From Anoplolepis gracilipes (taxonomy: Eukaryota; Arthropoda; Insecta; Hymenoptera; Formicidae), in assembly GCF_047496725.1 (NCBI RefSeq), contig NC_132986.1, positions 1,182,001 to 1,246,000 on the forward strand: a DNA stretch of 64,000 nucleotides. Reading direction: 5' to 3'. A program made the translations under genes and the position numbers. Every line of letters starts with the position of its first letter. Position 1 is the first letter of the stretch. Positions 36,201 through 48,323 of this stretch are shown here, one piece after another. A model generated the notes under the pieces. That model was not told the DNA's origin and searched no databases. It was given only the letters and a program-made list of their open reading frames with translations.

Positions 36201-38380
36201 ATCGCGACTTTGATTGACCATTGGTTAGTTAGCGCGAACCGGCAGACAATAGAGACGAAATTATTTGCGGTTGCGACCATGTATTGCCTTGAATTTTTAT
36301 TGTCGTCTTTTATATTCCACTCGAATGAGTTCTCGCAATTATTCCGTCTACTATTCCAATTATAGTATCTTGACTGAAAATGAAATATTTGCCTTTTTAC
36401 ATTTTGAAAACAAATGAATTACAATTAACTTGTGAGTAATTAATGTAATAAAATTTCAATTGAAACCTTTTATTTAAATCTCATTTTAAACCTTTCTTTC
36501 TAAATAAAACTTTCTTATAAAACTATTGTATAATCATGTTAATTAATTTTATAAAACTCAAGTTGGTGAAGACTATCACTTTTCATATTTATTCCAAATA
36601 GCTGTTATGTTTGCAAAAGTATTCAAAATTTCAATTTTTTTCTTTCAATATAATTAACTAATATATGTATACATATAGAGAAAAAAAACTTTTAGTAATG
36701 TAAATTGGAAATTGAAAGTATATATAAGATATACATGTATAAATCAACAACTTGAAAATTTGAAATTTTATTTATATACCTTCAAGATCGTGTTTTTAAA
36801 TAAATAATTAATTTTTTCGAGAGATTGAAATTTTTTTCCTAAATGAATCTTTGGCATTTTCAGATGTCTCGTTTACATTCAATTTAGTGTTTCAGGAGCG
36901 CTGCAAGTTACGACTGTTTTCATAAAATTAATCAGCTCAGACTGACCGAGCCCGTAACTTAAAATACAACACGTCGTAACGCGAGGAAATGAGGTAAGAC
37001 AGAGCGAGGTGAGGCCATGAGCGCGATTAGGTAACGTGTTACGTTACTCCCAACCAGCGAGTTACGGGTCTCAGTTGGCCAACCTCTCTCGTAAACGTGC
37101 TTACACATACAGAACCTGTCGTCGTGCACCGCACCGTCATAAGGCTGTAAGTACACAACGCTTAAAATTGCAGTGACGTACTTATTCAGTTTGTGAAAAA
37201 AGAAAATAAAAATTTATATAAGTATGTGATTTTAATAATAACAAATATAATATATATAAATGGTATCGGAAAACAAATTTTTAATGGAATTTTGATCTTG
37301 TAAAAACATAAAAAATTAAACAAATATTAAATAAATAAATAATACATTCTATGTATTTTATAAATTTTTTTTATCCTGTGACAAAAATTATAGAAAGGAG
37401 ATTTTAAATTTTACATTTAAATCATTCGATTATTTTTGAAGAATGATAATTTTTAAGAAATTTTTTTTTGTATTACATAATATTTTAATTAAGTTCAGGG
37501 CACATTAAAAATCAAACACGTTACTGGAGCTGTGAAAGAGATCGGTTGCAGGTTAGAAGCAAGACTATTGCGTCACATCACATTTTACAATGTGGTACGC
37601 TTTTATGGGAATTACAAATCCCTTAGGCCTTGGGAGTAAATATATACCATGCTGACTCTGTACTTTTTTGCCGTGATATTACATCGCGTAACCACATTCT
37701 CGAATTTAAAGTGTAAATGTTTTTATGTGTTTGCCAATTGATTCGCGCCAAAATCTTCATGTATAGTTACCTAATCGAAATTACATGGTATTTATAAAAC
37801 GTGTGATAAAAGTTTTAGAATGTATAAAAAAAACAATATACAACGATACATAAAAAAAAAATACTTTAATACAAAAATAATTTAAATTTTTATATCAGAG
37901 TTTTTATTAGTTTTAATATAAAGTTAATATAAGGAAACTATACGTACATATTATAATTTCACATAATTATGAGATTAAAAATTTTTAAATTTAAAGTACG
38001 TCAAAAAATCAGATACTTTGTTATTAAAGTAGATCGAATATTTTTTCCTTCCGCACGATTACGGATTTTTCTCGCTCCTATCGGATTCTTGTGAGCAAAC
38101 CTGGCGTGTTTACGAATTCAACTCAAACTCTCTCTATCGACATTTTACTCTGATGTAATCTATCAATTTAATTTATTCTCAGCTCGCACAACGTTACCGT
38201 GCAATACGATATAAGATATAACTCCGAAAAGATTATCCGAAGACACTCCTCTCAATTGAGACACTGAATTGAGTTTTTTTCGAATGACAGCTCGTCGTAT
38301 AAGCATTATATTCGTATGAGAAAATGACATGAAAGTCGATTACTGTCGTACGGATGTCTTTATAGTGAGTCAGGGCGGTG

Positions 38381-38689
38381 TATAGGCTGTCTCAAAACAA
38401 ATCAATTGTTAACCAATTTTTTTACTAATTTATAATTGAAAATTTCACGATGTAATATTATTCATTGCATTTTTTTAAATTTTAATATTAAATATTCTCA
38501 TGCTTTCAAGTAAAGACTTTTTAAAAATATTGTTAATGTTACTTGAAATCTCGGGAAGAATAAAGCTTCACTATTAATTTGCTTTTAAGCTTAATTAAGA
38601 AATACTGACGTTACAAGATTCATTTTTTATTTAAAAAAGAAACTTGATTGATTAAAATCCGACTCGTTTATTCTGGGACACTCTGTATA
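38381..38689. mobile_element. Tc1/mariner-type MITE candidate, 309 bp
   Basis: The left end TATAGGCTGTCTCAAAACAA and the reverse complement of the right end (TATACAGAGTGTCCCAGAAT) form imperfect terminal inverted repeats. Allowing a 2-nt offset, 13 of 21 positions match, and six of the eight differences are transitions. Both ends abut TATA, fitting the TA target preference of Tc1/mariner elements, and the right end has the TGGGACAC...TGTA form common to hymenopteran mariners. The interior is AT-rich and non-coding with no transposase remnant, so the element would be non-autonomous and old. Confidence 0.5.
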
Positions 38690-40078
38690 AAGTTTCCTTT
38701 CTCTCGGGATGTGCGACTGGCGGCCTCATACATTTTCCAAACTCCTTCTCCCTCTGACGCATTTCGGATATTAGGTTTCGAACGTCAATCAGAGCACACC
38801 GCCATCGATCGTCATCCGGACGGCGTGACAGCGACGGATTTGGCGTGAGTGTGTCGTCAGAAAAATAGATGCGAAATACCACCAGAGTTTTCTCGTTGAG
38901 AGGGATCTCGCGCTTCGAAACATCAGATTTGTAATTTTCACAATTGCTAACGGAACAATGTCTCGCGCAAAATGTATTGTGTCTCGCGAAACTACTAGTC
39001 AACTTAGAGATTATTTAGACTTTAGTTTTCTACTCAAATATTTGAATAATATCCTGGGAGAACAATTTTTATGCTAATCAAACCATTTTTTGAATTCTGG
39101 ATTGCTATTAAATTTATGACTTTTAATTCAAAAATTCAAAGTTTAAAATTAAAAAGTGTAAAAAATCTCATGAAATAGTTTTCGCACAAGAGCACAAAAG
39201 GCATTTTTTAATGATATATATCTTGTAATCTTGTAATATTTAAAATGTAAATTATATTTGCATAAATAGAGCTTTTAATCTCTGTTTTTATAATTATTTT
39301 CTGCTTTGTAATCGGTACACAGTTTAATAAAAGTGATGTTAAGAACCTAACTGACATCATCTCTATCTCTTACAATTAGAAATAGAAAGTGAAAAATAGA
39401 GAATGAGGAAGAGCGCATATAATCGAGCCAATTTCAGATCATTGTGTACGTAAATATACGTAATACAGCGAGAAAGCGTGAGGATTTTATGGATCAACGG
39501 CTTTGTAATTGAACGACCGATAGATCTTAGCAATTTACGAAGCCGGCAATCCGCGGATCCATCTGGCAATTTATGAGACTAACAGTCTAACAAATTTAAC
39601 GGATCTATCGATCCATAAATCCCGAGGATGCGAGACCCCTCTACCGTTACACGTGTACTTTTATGTTTATGCTCAACCGTTTCGCACGGCTAAACACACA
39701 TCTCTTTTTCCCTCTTCGGATAAAAACTGACACGTTCGGATAAAATTATTGCGAGATTCTCAAGAGCACAAATTTGCGAGTCATATTTTAATGTCGAAAC
39801 TATATTGTCATTAATATTGTCAAAAGCCAGTAGAGCTTTGAAAAGACAATTTTTTGTCATACTCAATTATCGCGCTTTATAAATGAACGAAACTAGGTCA
39901 GACCGAGTGCATATGTCCGGTTGCATCTGTAAAACAAATACGGCGGCTGACAGTAGATGGCATAAGCGCGGATTTATGGAAATAATCGCGAAAACGCTTC
40001 GGGCCTTTTCGAGGAACGGATGCTGACGCTGATGCGATTCCCGTGGACAGCTAGTTGTTACTCTAGGTAGATAAATAG

Positions 40079-40141
<63 letters not shown>

Positions 40142-40790
40142 AGAAAGGGAAATAGTTTTTATTCCATCGTAGTGGTGTAACTATTTACACGAGTTTACAG
40201 GGATTTACGCGCTGCGGGACACGTGATACTTCTTCACGATAATCGTCGTAACATGTGTTTTCCCCTACGTCGCAATGATAAATGATTCGTATAAATCGTG
40301 ATTTAAGTGGATACGTTCGATTGCTCGATTGATACTTCAAACGAGCGTTTCGCCGACAAGTGATTAGCAGACCTTCGTAATGATTGGCTGGCTATTCGCC
40401 TAATCGACTGTCAAGTGTGATACAAGTCAAGGATTTCTTAAGTGAAATGTTAATGGCTACATTTGAAGATGTTAATACAATATGGAGCAAAAAAATTTTT
40501 AAGTAGTCTTTTTTTCGATTTAATAAAAAAGAGTAAATCGTAAAATATAAAACATGTATGTAATAAATATATGTGTGTATTACAAGTTAATTAAAGATTA
40601 ATTAAACACAATTTTAAAATATTACATTTTGCATTTAAATTAAAGTAAAACATTATTCTGTGACATAAAGATTTAATATATGAATAATTTCATATCAGAT
40701 AGAAAAGAGAGGACGTAACCTTCTCTCGGCGGAAAAATTTTGGCCACAATCGTGACACCGTCTTTGCGTCGCTTTTATTGCCTGATTTAT
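38690..40790. other. Non-coding block
   Basis: No gene seen. A CpG-mixed patch at 38690-39010 (116-codon minus frame without motif), AT-rich 39010-39360 and 40440-40690, mixed 39540-40440. Confidence 0.6.
40083..40136. repeat. (GA)27 microsatellite
   Basis: 54 bp of perfect GA, among the longest in the window; further GA-rich sequence follows. Confidence 0.97.
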
Positions 40791-41102
40791 GCCAACAACA
40801 ATGTGAGAAGGAAGGCGAGGTCGCGATGCGAAACTGCCGCGGCCACGTGGGCGTGTTATATACGCGCGAATATAATATTCACCACCCTCGGTGCTAGCTT
40901 CGACTCTGCACTCTCGGTTCCAAGTCTCGGCTGCGAGAACTCGGGAAAATCTCAGAAATGTGACCTTTTCGCGCGCGCGAGACTCTCCAACTCTCTCTTT
41001 CTCTTGGCGATCTAACACCGAGAGAGTTCGAGAGCGCGGTTTCTCACGCCTGCCCACGCACGCGGAGAGATTGATGAAGCAGTCACACTTGTTGCACGTG
41101 AC

Positions 41103-41141
<39 letters not shown>

Positions 41142-41400
41142 CTCTATTTCTATCTATATCTCACTCACATTTTTCCCCTCTCTTTGAGCGAACACTTCTC
41201 GTATAATCGGCACCCCGAGAAGAAGTGTTTCGAGTTCATCTCGACTGTAGAAATTAACGAGCGCGTCCGTCGGCACAGCTAGCATAATCGATCTCGATCG
41301 AAGCGTGATCGAATAGACGAGTCAATCTAGCGAATATTTTAAGTTACGCGGCGAGAAACTTCTCCGTGATTTCCACCTGTTGAGAATTACACTTGAATAA
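40791..41400. promoter_or_regulatory. CpG-rich patch interrupted by (CT)n (possible promoter-type region)
   Basis: Balanced, CpG-rich sequence flanked by long AT-rich stretches on both sides. It includes CACGTG (near 40843), GTTATATACGCG (near 40856) and a (CT)15 tract. Overlapping frames on both strands (120, 91 and 98 codons) lack motifs. It could be an enhancer, a promoter or an untranslated first exon; no initiator or donor decides it. Confidence 0.2.
41106..41135. repeat. (CT)15 microsatellite
   Basis: 30 bp of perfect CT, followed by T-rich sequence. Confidence 0.97.
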
Positions 41401-41985
41401 TCACGATAGGATACGTGACAGAGAATAATCCTTTTACTTTATTTTTAAAATATTTTCTTTTTATGTTTAATTATATTTTATTTTCATATATTATACTTAA
41501 CACTTAAATATTATTTTCTTTTATTAAATAAATATATTGTATAAATTTTTTTAAATAAATATATTCCATAAAAAACACGGAAATGTGATTGTGAAATATG
41601 TTTATACAAATATTAATGCATAGAAATACAAAATGACTTGAAAAATGTTTTACATTTCTCTTTAAAGAGAAAGATAGCATTCTTTTGTATTATTATATTC
41701 TCATTTAAAAAAAAATAAAATGTAATAGAGAATCGACATATGGAGGTAGAACTATTTCGACTTGTGTGCGCGCAAATCAATTTAATCGAATTTAAATATA
41801 ATTACTCGATGCCGAAGTGTACAAGAGTCTATTACGCAACATTAACTCGTTTATCGATGCAACACATATACGTACGAGCAATCGTTCCCACATTCCCCAT
41901 CGAGCGTCGTAGACTCAAATCACTTTCGCGCGTAAACATCATCGATCACGCAGCGGTATAATCTTCCATGTGCGTTGAGGCTCGT

Positions 41986-42009
41986 AAAAAAAAAAAAAAA
42001 AAAAAAAAA
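41986..42009 (+). repeat. Poly(A), 24 A
   Basis: Followed by GAAAAAAGATGG. Confidence 0.95.
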
Positions 42010-42071
42010 GAAAAAAGATGGAGAGGAAAATCGAATTAATTTACGCAAAGTCGGACGTTAACTTATGTATA

Positions 42072-42110
42072 TATTAAATTAAGAAGCTCATTCAGCTTCT
42101 TAACTTAATA
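42072..42110. repeat. Long imperfect hairpin
   Basis: TTAAGAAGCT (42079-42088) and AGCTTCTTAA (42094-42103) pair perfectly around a 5-nt loop. After one A-C mismatch, six more pairs extend the stem to 42072/42110, giving 16 pairs in all. Beyond an internal bulge, TTAAC (42058-42062) could pair with GTTAA (42111-42115). Shorter than a typical animal pre-miRNA arm; could be a structured RNA or a remnant inverted repeat. Confidence 0.6.
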
Positions 42111-43188
42111 GTTAATCTCCACGAAAGAAAGTTAGTTTAGTTGACTTGAGATTCAGGATGCGTAAGTTAATCTTTTAAGAACGAAATAAGATTCGCGATC
42201 ATGAATGTGTATCATAATAATACACAGTATATCATTTTAATTAAAAAAAATGCTGAACTTTATAAAATATATGACTATATTTTTCCAAATAAATTTCTTT
42301 TTAAATTTCTTTATGCAGCAATTTGTACTGATGGAAAAAAATATAATACAAAGTAAAGTCAAAATTATAGTCCATTCTCAACTTATACAAAGTACTGTTA
42401 TTGCTAGAAATGGACTGATAAATTGGAATATGATAAATTTCCTATTTATATTTGTAATCGTGTTAAATTGAAGAGAATATCGAGTACTTTGCTACTCTAC
42501 CAAAATAACTGCAGCCACTGACGCTTGAAACCTACAGTGCTGCATACAATCGATCGCGTTTGCAATCGGTCTCTCGCGAAACCAGTTACATCGTTCTTTG
42601 GGTTGCAACCCATCAACGATAGTGGCGACGATCGTGGTTTATGTACTACCCCTCTCCAATCCCTCTTGGTCTCGATGCCTCTCGCATCCAATACACTGCA
42701 TCGGGAATGGTATCGTTCGCGATGCTCACTGAAAATCAAGCGACAATGATTTCACAAGCTAGGAATTCCGCTCGCGCGACAGAAATATAAAAAAAGAAAC
42801 TCGAGATTTTATGAATAATCAACACCGAGAAAGAAAATCAATTAGAAATATCACATTTTACATACTTCGATCAACCGATCGAACAGTACACTTGTATGAT
42901 GCTTTTTCGGTAACAACTAGCAGAGCAAAAAATAATAGAAAGAGTACTCTAGCTAGTAAAAAAATTGCACAGTTTTTATATAAAAATTTTAGATAAGAGT
43001 GTTAGTTTTATTCACTTGAATGAAAAATATTTTGCTAACTTTTAGCGTGTCTCGCAAATATTTACAGAGAACGTTCGGAAATGTATATATGTATTTTCAG
43101 GCTCTTCGATTAATCTGAAATTGATGTTTTCTTTGGCAAACCAAAGCAATTTCTAAACACTTTGTAGAAAACCAGATAAAAGTGTCTT

Positions 43189-43190
<2 letters not shown>

Positions 43191-43227
<37 letters not shown>
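43191..43227. repeat. (TA)n microsatellite
   Basis: 37-bp uninterrupted TA tract, followed after about 30 bp by a 15-A run (43260-43275). Confidence 0.95.
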
Positions 43228-43233
<6 letters not shown>

Positions 43234-45066
43234 TGTCCAGCGCGAAAGAAAAGTAAAATTAAAAAAAAAAAAAAATACACTTTCGTCATAGCAATAGCAT
43301 GTAACGAACGTAAAGCTCGATCTATGCCCGATTGGACGCGATACGTCATAGTCAATTGAAACTGTCGTTGTACATATATCGGCACACAGGGACATTACTC
43401 ATCTCCGTGTAATGTCTTATCGATCTCCGTTCTATCGAAGACGCTGCGGCAATGCATGAGACACGTGGACGTAAATTATTCAGGACCAGCGATTTTGAAT
43501 TACGAGAGGCCCGTGCGTTAAATATTAATACGCCGCGGCCGGGAATAAGAAAACGTGATATAAAATAAGTAATATTGAATACATAAGGAAATAAAAGAAA
43601 AAAAAACATTTTAGTTTTGAGGAAGAACTGTAAATTTTAGAGACTCAACCTCACATGACAGACAATCTATTTCTCGCGCGACGCGTCGAAATATTACATG
43701 TAATTATTATTATCGATTAGTCAATCTGTGTGCTTCTCAGTTCAATTGCACGTCTCACTAAAATGGAAGGTTGACGCGTGAAAATATGTATAATATTCTA
43801 TTATCGGATATAGAATAATCCGAGCTTTACAAGCGGCCGCGTAAAATACGGCGACGTCGAAAATTATGATCCTCATCCTCTCTCTCTCTCGCTTTTTCTC
43901 TCGTCACCCTTTTCGCTTATTATATTAATAAGAGGATATTGTGTGTACACGTATAGTACATATCTATTTTACTACGACCAACGAGCGATCAGCGCGCGTG
44001 AACTGCAAGCATGTCTGCATGGGCGCTCTTGTAAACATGGGCGACCATGCATAAGAGAGGGACTTTCACTGCACATTATTAGATACGCGTCGGAATGCGA
44101 CTACCGTAAATCACGACTGTGCGGTAGTGCCGTAAGTTGCACCGTAAGTACCTCAGCCATGTCATTTCCTTGGTCCCAAAATTGCGACTAATTGTTTATT
44201 TATTTTCCATTCACACATAAGAGTTAATAAAACTAAAAATAAATCAATTAATCAACCCAATAAAAACTATATGTAATCAACTAATTGTTTTATTTAAAGA
44301 TATCGCTTTGCACTTGTATCTCTATTAACATTAAATATTTTCTGTAAAATGAAAAACAAATTATAAATCAGGAAAAATATGTATAATTATAATTACATAA
44401 AATTTTTGATAAAAGATAAAAGAAAGAAAAAACTATAGCACAAAATAATTATCGATAATCATGTGAGTAATCTCATGTAATAACGATAAGAAAAAAGTAT
44501 AGATTTACATATATCAATAGTATACTCTTTTTTTATCCAATTATATAGTTTTTGCATAAATATTTTATAATAATTCTATAAAGGAAAAAATAGTATATAC
44601 AGAAAAATATTAGAAGAAACTTTGGTATCGCTTATAATATGGATTAAAAAGAGATAAGAAAAAAGCAGGGAAAAAGAGAATTGAACCAAAATCGATTCGT
44701 GCAAGCACTTGAGGGCGTTATCGATCGAGAAAAAGAGTAGAGCGATGTTTGTTCGGACCGAATTTTCTTGTGTACACTGTAACAGACGCGACTTATGCCA
44801 GAAGACGGAAAAACGGATGTTAAGGTGGTGCATCCTGTAAGATGAAGTGACGCGACGCAGACTTTCGCCCCTTTGAGAACGGCAAGTCCTTGGATTTATC
44901 CATACGCGGATAAGTCGTCTTACGTCCCGAAGAGCGGATATCGCATGAAAGATCAGCGCCGAAATATTGCACATACAGAGAACCGACTGGATGTCGTCTG
45001 GCTTAACGAAAGCCGAACCCGACATCGGTCGACGAAATGTCGATATATGTATGTATACCGAAGCGT

Positions 45067-45073
<7 letters not shown>

Positions 45074-45099
<26 letters not shown>
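45074..45099. repeat. (CT)13 microsatellite
   Basis: 26 bp of perfect CT. Confidence 0.95.
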
Positions 45100-46222
45100 T
45101 GAGATGAATGATTCCTTAAAACTACTATAATCATATCATTTTCTCGAAAATAAATACAAACGGAATGTGTAGCTATTCGAAGATGAGCTGACTTTTAGTT
45201 GCAAGATGTGAAATAAATATTTCATTGACATTTCGATTCGAAAAATTAATGATAGTTATAGCGATGAGAGATGAATAAAATTATTTTTGAGTAATAAAAC
45301 AAACCAATCAAAAATGACCAATTTTGTTAAATTTTGAAACTTTACAGATTTTTTTCTGTAAATATGTATTACTCTTTATACATAAAAATCCATCCACTTT
45401 TTAAGCTCATATTTTTAATTATTTTTTGATCATTTATTTTTATTAAAAAATTTATAATAAACCCTTAGATGGAGTTCTTTATTATTTAATTGTGCATATA
45501 AATTAAAACATCTATGTATTGTATATATGTGTGTGTGTATATATAAATGTTTAATTAGACATTGACAAAGTAAATAAAAGAATGCTAGTTAATATAGCAT
45601 GAGAAATAATTCGCTTATCTGAAAAGGATTCCAGCCTAGTGTTAAAACGTTATTATGTTTAATGACGCATAATACAGTGATAAAAATTAAAAGATCATAA
45701 ATGTAAAAATAATAAAAGTGAACGTTTAACAGGTCGTTACGAGTATTAAATGCGAGAATAATGAAATTCTCTTGTCGCGTGTATTCGTAACGCTATTACC
45801 TGCAAAGTTATATATCCCGTGCAGGATGGAGTGACATTTATATTGCTCGCTAGCAAATTCTTGCTCTATTTAATGCAATCCTGAAGCGGAAAACTATAAA
45901 AATAAAAAGACCTTTGTATGCGTTCGAGAATGTACATTCATGCACGTATACATACAGTTGCAAACCTGTCGAATGACGAACGTTCAACAATAAAATTAAT
46001 GCTGCTTATCAGCATCGATTAATGCTCGTGTAACTGACAGTGATAAACCGACCTACAGATGTAATTTCCTCATTTATTAATTATACGCATCAACGCATCA
46101 TGAAATTATTATTATCGCATAACTATCACCAAAATACCAACAAAATATATGTCGATAAGTTTCAATTAACGGCATCGTTATCGTTTAAAATCTTAAACTT
46201 GTGTGAGATTACAAAAGGAATG

Positions 46223-46254
<32 letters not shown>
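46223..46254 (+). repeat. Poly(A), 32 A
   Basis: The longest homopolymer in the window; no retroposon body recognised upstream. Confidence 0.95.
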
Positions 46255-46256
<2 letters not shown>

Positions 46257-47448
46257 ATAAATTTTCGAATATTTTTACTAAAATTATATGTGAATAAATT
46301 TGCAAGATTATTTTTTTTTGAATGGGAAATTAGCAGATATATATCTTTAAAAATTAACACAAATACGGATAACCAATACTTATTATTATTCATATTTCGC
46401 CATCACCAATATTATTACAATGCATGCCTCATCCTGTTCATTTTTAAACATTGCGAATAAAAATGTAAATCACGTTTGATTGGGCGGTTCCGAGAGTGTT
46501 GCCGACAATGCGATATAATGTAACCAGGAACGGCAAAGTGGCGCAAATGTATACATACATTCGTGATTGAATCTAGATATGCCGTAAGGGCATTTACATT
46601 TCATGAGACGTCGGCTTAACGTCCTTAGAACGGTGATAATGTGGCGCATCTCAGTTACTGCTTTCTCTCTATCTCTCTCTCACACGCCGGAATTCAAGAC
46701 GCTCATCACGATCAAGCTCGCATACTTAAAGATAAGATAATGCCGCCAGGTAAGCCGTCCGAATCGCGTCTGCCTACGGAATGACTTCTCATAATGCAGA
46801 TATATCCCGCGAATGTAACAGGTCAGATGAAACCAACGTGATAATGCTCCCCTGATCTTTTCAAACGACAATGTGAAGAAAAAAAATCCTAATATCTTGG
46901 AATCATAATAATAACTTCAATTTCAGGCTTATTACAGTAATATCTAACGTCGATGCTACGAAAAAGAAATCACGCAAAATACATGAAAAAAAAAAACCAT
47001 TTCGTATTAATAAATTTAAGGAAATATACTTTTTTAAAATATTACATCTAAAATTGATAAGGAAATGATATTCAAGATTAAATTACACTCTGTATTTATG
47101 GAATAGTTAATTCTCGTTACGCTGTGTGAATCATTTGATATGCCTGCGCAAAAAGTAAAGGCACAAAAGAGGAAAGTAAATATATTTTTAAGGCACATAT
47201 ATCTCTCAACAGAACGGAGTAAGACGACAGTTCGGGAAGCCGTAACTCACAATTCGAGTACGCCACAACTGTAGCTAATGAAATAGCACATAATAGCAGA
47301 TAAGACTCCTCCGCGGAACGCGAAGATGACTATGGCATACTTCTTCTTCTTACTTACGCGGGGTCGCCATAAATCTCTCCCCGGTACGGAGGAATTCGCT
47401 CGAAGATAACTAAAGATCGCGAGCATGCAGCTGCAGCTCGGTGAATAC

Positions 47449-47605
47449 AGGAGGATGAGGGAACAGGGAAGATGAAAGGGGAGCGAGTAGGTCGAGGAGA
47501 AGGCAAGCAGATACGTGGTGGAGGAGGGCGGAAAAGAACAGATGAGAGGGAGGAGAACGGTAGAGAGAAAGAGAGAGGGGGAGGGCGGAAACAGAAAGAG
47601 AAGTT
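47449..47605 (+). repeat. Purine-rich tract, about 157 bp
   Basis: Largely G and A (GGAGGAGGGCGG and GAGAGAAAGAGAGAGG types) with few pyrimidines. Capable in principle of triplex formation. A shorter pyrimidine-rich tract follows about 60 bp downstream. Confidence 0.75.
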
Positions 47606-47810
47606 GGTTAAAAGCGACTCCGTTCTCTTCGTGAGTCGTTAAGACAAAAGGTCGTTACAGGGCTGCTTCCACCCTCTTCTCCGCTCTGCCCTCTTCCGTT
47701 CCGGGTGTATGTCACTCGCTAAACGAGTAATTAGTAATTGCACGAGGGAGAGAGATCGCCGGCATCGCTCCCCTTGGGATGCTTTTCTGCTTTCTCCGGG
47801 TATGTAACAT

Positions 47811-47812
47811 GC

Positions 47813-47862
<50 letters not shown>
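47811..47862. repeat. Compound (GC)8(GT)18 microsatellite
   Basis: An alternating purine-pyrimidine tract of about 52 bp, a classic Z-DNA-forming sequence. Confidence 0.97.
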
Positions 47863-47866
<4 letters not shown>

Positions 47867-47989
47867 TGTATGTGTACTCTTTCACCGTTGTGCAAACAAG
47901 CAATGATAGGCAGAGGGACGTTTTCTACCCCTTGGAAGAAGACCCTGCGTCGCGGACGGAGAAGTTTCCCGCAGGATTGCGGCCGGCGG

Positions 47990-48010
47990 CTGCTGCTGCT
48001 GCTGCTGCTG
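47990..48010 (+). repeat. (CTG)7 trinucleotide repeat
   Basis: Seven perfect CTG units in CpG-rich DNA. Confidence 0.97.
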
Positions 48011-48273
48011 ACGAAGTCGATTCCGGGGACGTCGCGCTCGCGCGCGGCGAATCAATATTTGAACTCGCCGCTATGTAAATCGTAGGATACCCCCGGCTAC
48101 CGAGAGCACGCCGGAAGATCCGAGGAGTCGGATTGAAACGTTCCGTTAAACTTTCCACGGAAAGCAGTGCAGGCGATCGTCATTGTGTACGTCGGAGAAA
48201 ACTTATTTGATTTGGCCAAATTCGATTGTGCGAGAATATTGCAAGTTAAGAATAGAAATGTAAAAAGGTCCAG

Positions 48274-48276
<3 letters not shown>

Positions 48277-48320
<44 letters not shown>
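48277..48320. repeat. (AT)22 microsatellite
   Basis: 44-bp perfect AT tract. Confidence 0.97.

Positions 48321-48323
<3 letters not shown>

Larger units (their letters stand above)
31981..38380. other. Long AT-rich non-coding block
   Basis: No gene seen. Mostly AT-rich (32040-33060, 34300-35300, 36370-36880, 37170-38060), with mixed patches at 32470-32830, 33050-33440, 33690-34200, 35340-36360 and 36880-37150. The 142-codon minus-strand frame at 32029-32457 is a phenylalanine/isoleucine/tyrosine-rich translation of AT-rich DNA. An acceptor-like ...AATTTAGTGTTTCAG|GAGC sits at 36894 without a donor partner. Confidence 0.6.
41401..44210. other. Non-coding block
   Basis: No gene seen. AT-rich 41410-41740 and 42190-42480. 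Mixed patches at 41740-41960, 42490-42780, 43280-43560 and 43960-44190. Two GTAAGT motifs at 44131 and 44146 (GCC|GTAAGT and ACC|GTAAGT) lie 15 bp apart with no acceptor nearby. Confidence 0.6.
44211..47220. other. Non-coding block
   Basis: No gene seen. AT-rich 44210-44660, 45110-45720, 46040-46450 and 46880-47200. Mixed 44660-45060 and 46460-46860. The 149-codon minus frame at 44576-45025 has no motif. A plus-strand donor-like GCCAG|GTAAGCC is at 46750; the DNA before it is purine-rich, so no convincing acceptor pairs with it. Confidence 0.6.
47221..48240. promoter_or_regulatory. CpG-rich region with purine tract, Z-DNA tract and (CTG)7
   Basis: About 1 kb of elevated GC with a 150-bp purine-rich tract (47449-47605), a pyrimidine-rich tract (47664-47702), the (GC)(GT) compound repeat and (CTG)7. 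The 115- and 99-codon frames here are carried by the GT and CTG repeats (CVCVCV, AAAAAAA) and are not convincing proteins. Composition resembles a promoter or 5' untranslated region, but I found no initiator or strong donor. Confidence 0.25.

Noticed and set aside
44576..45025. 149-codon minus-strand frame
   Set aside because: Composition-driven hydrophobic C-terminus from AT-rich DNA; no motif or splice context.
46740..46760. Strong donor GCCAG|GTAAGCC on the plus strand
   Set aside because: No acceptor with a pyrimidine tract at a sensible distance upstream; single motif expected by chance.
47738..48085. 115-codon and 99-codon frames
   Set aside because: Carried by (GT)n and (CTG)n repeats (CVCVCV, poly-A/L); not protein-like.
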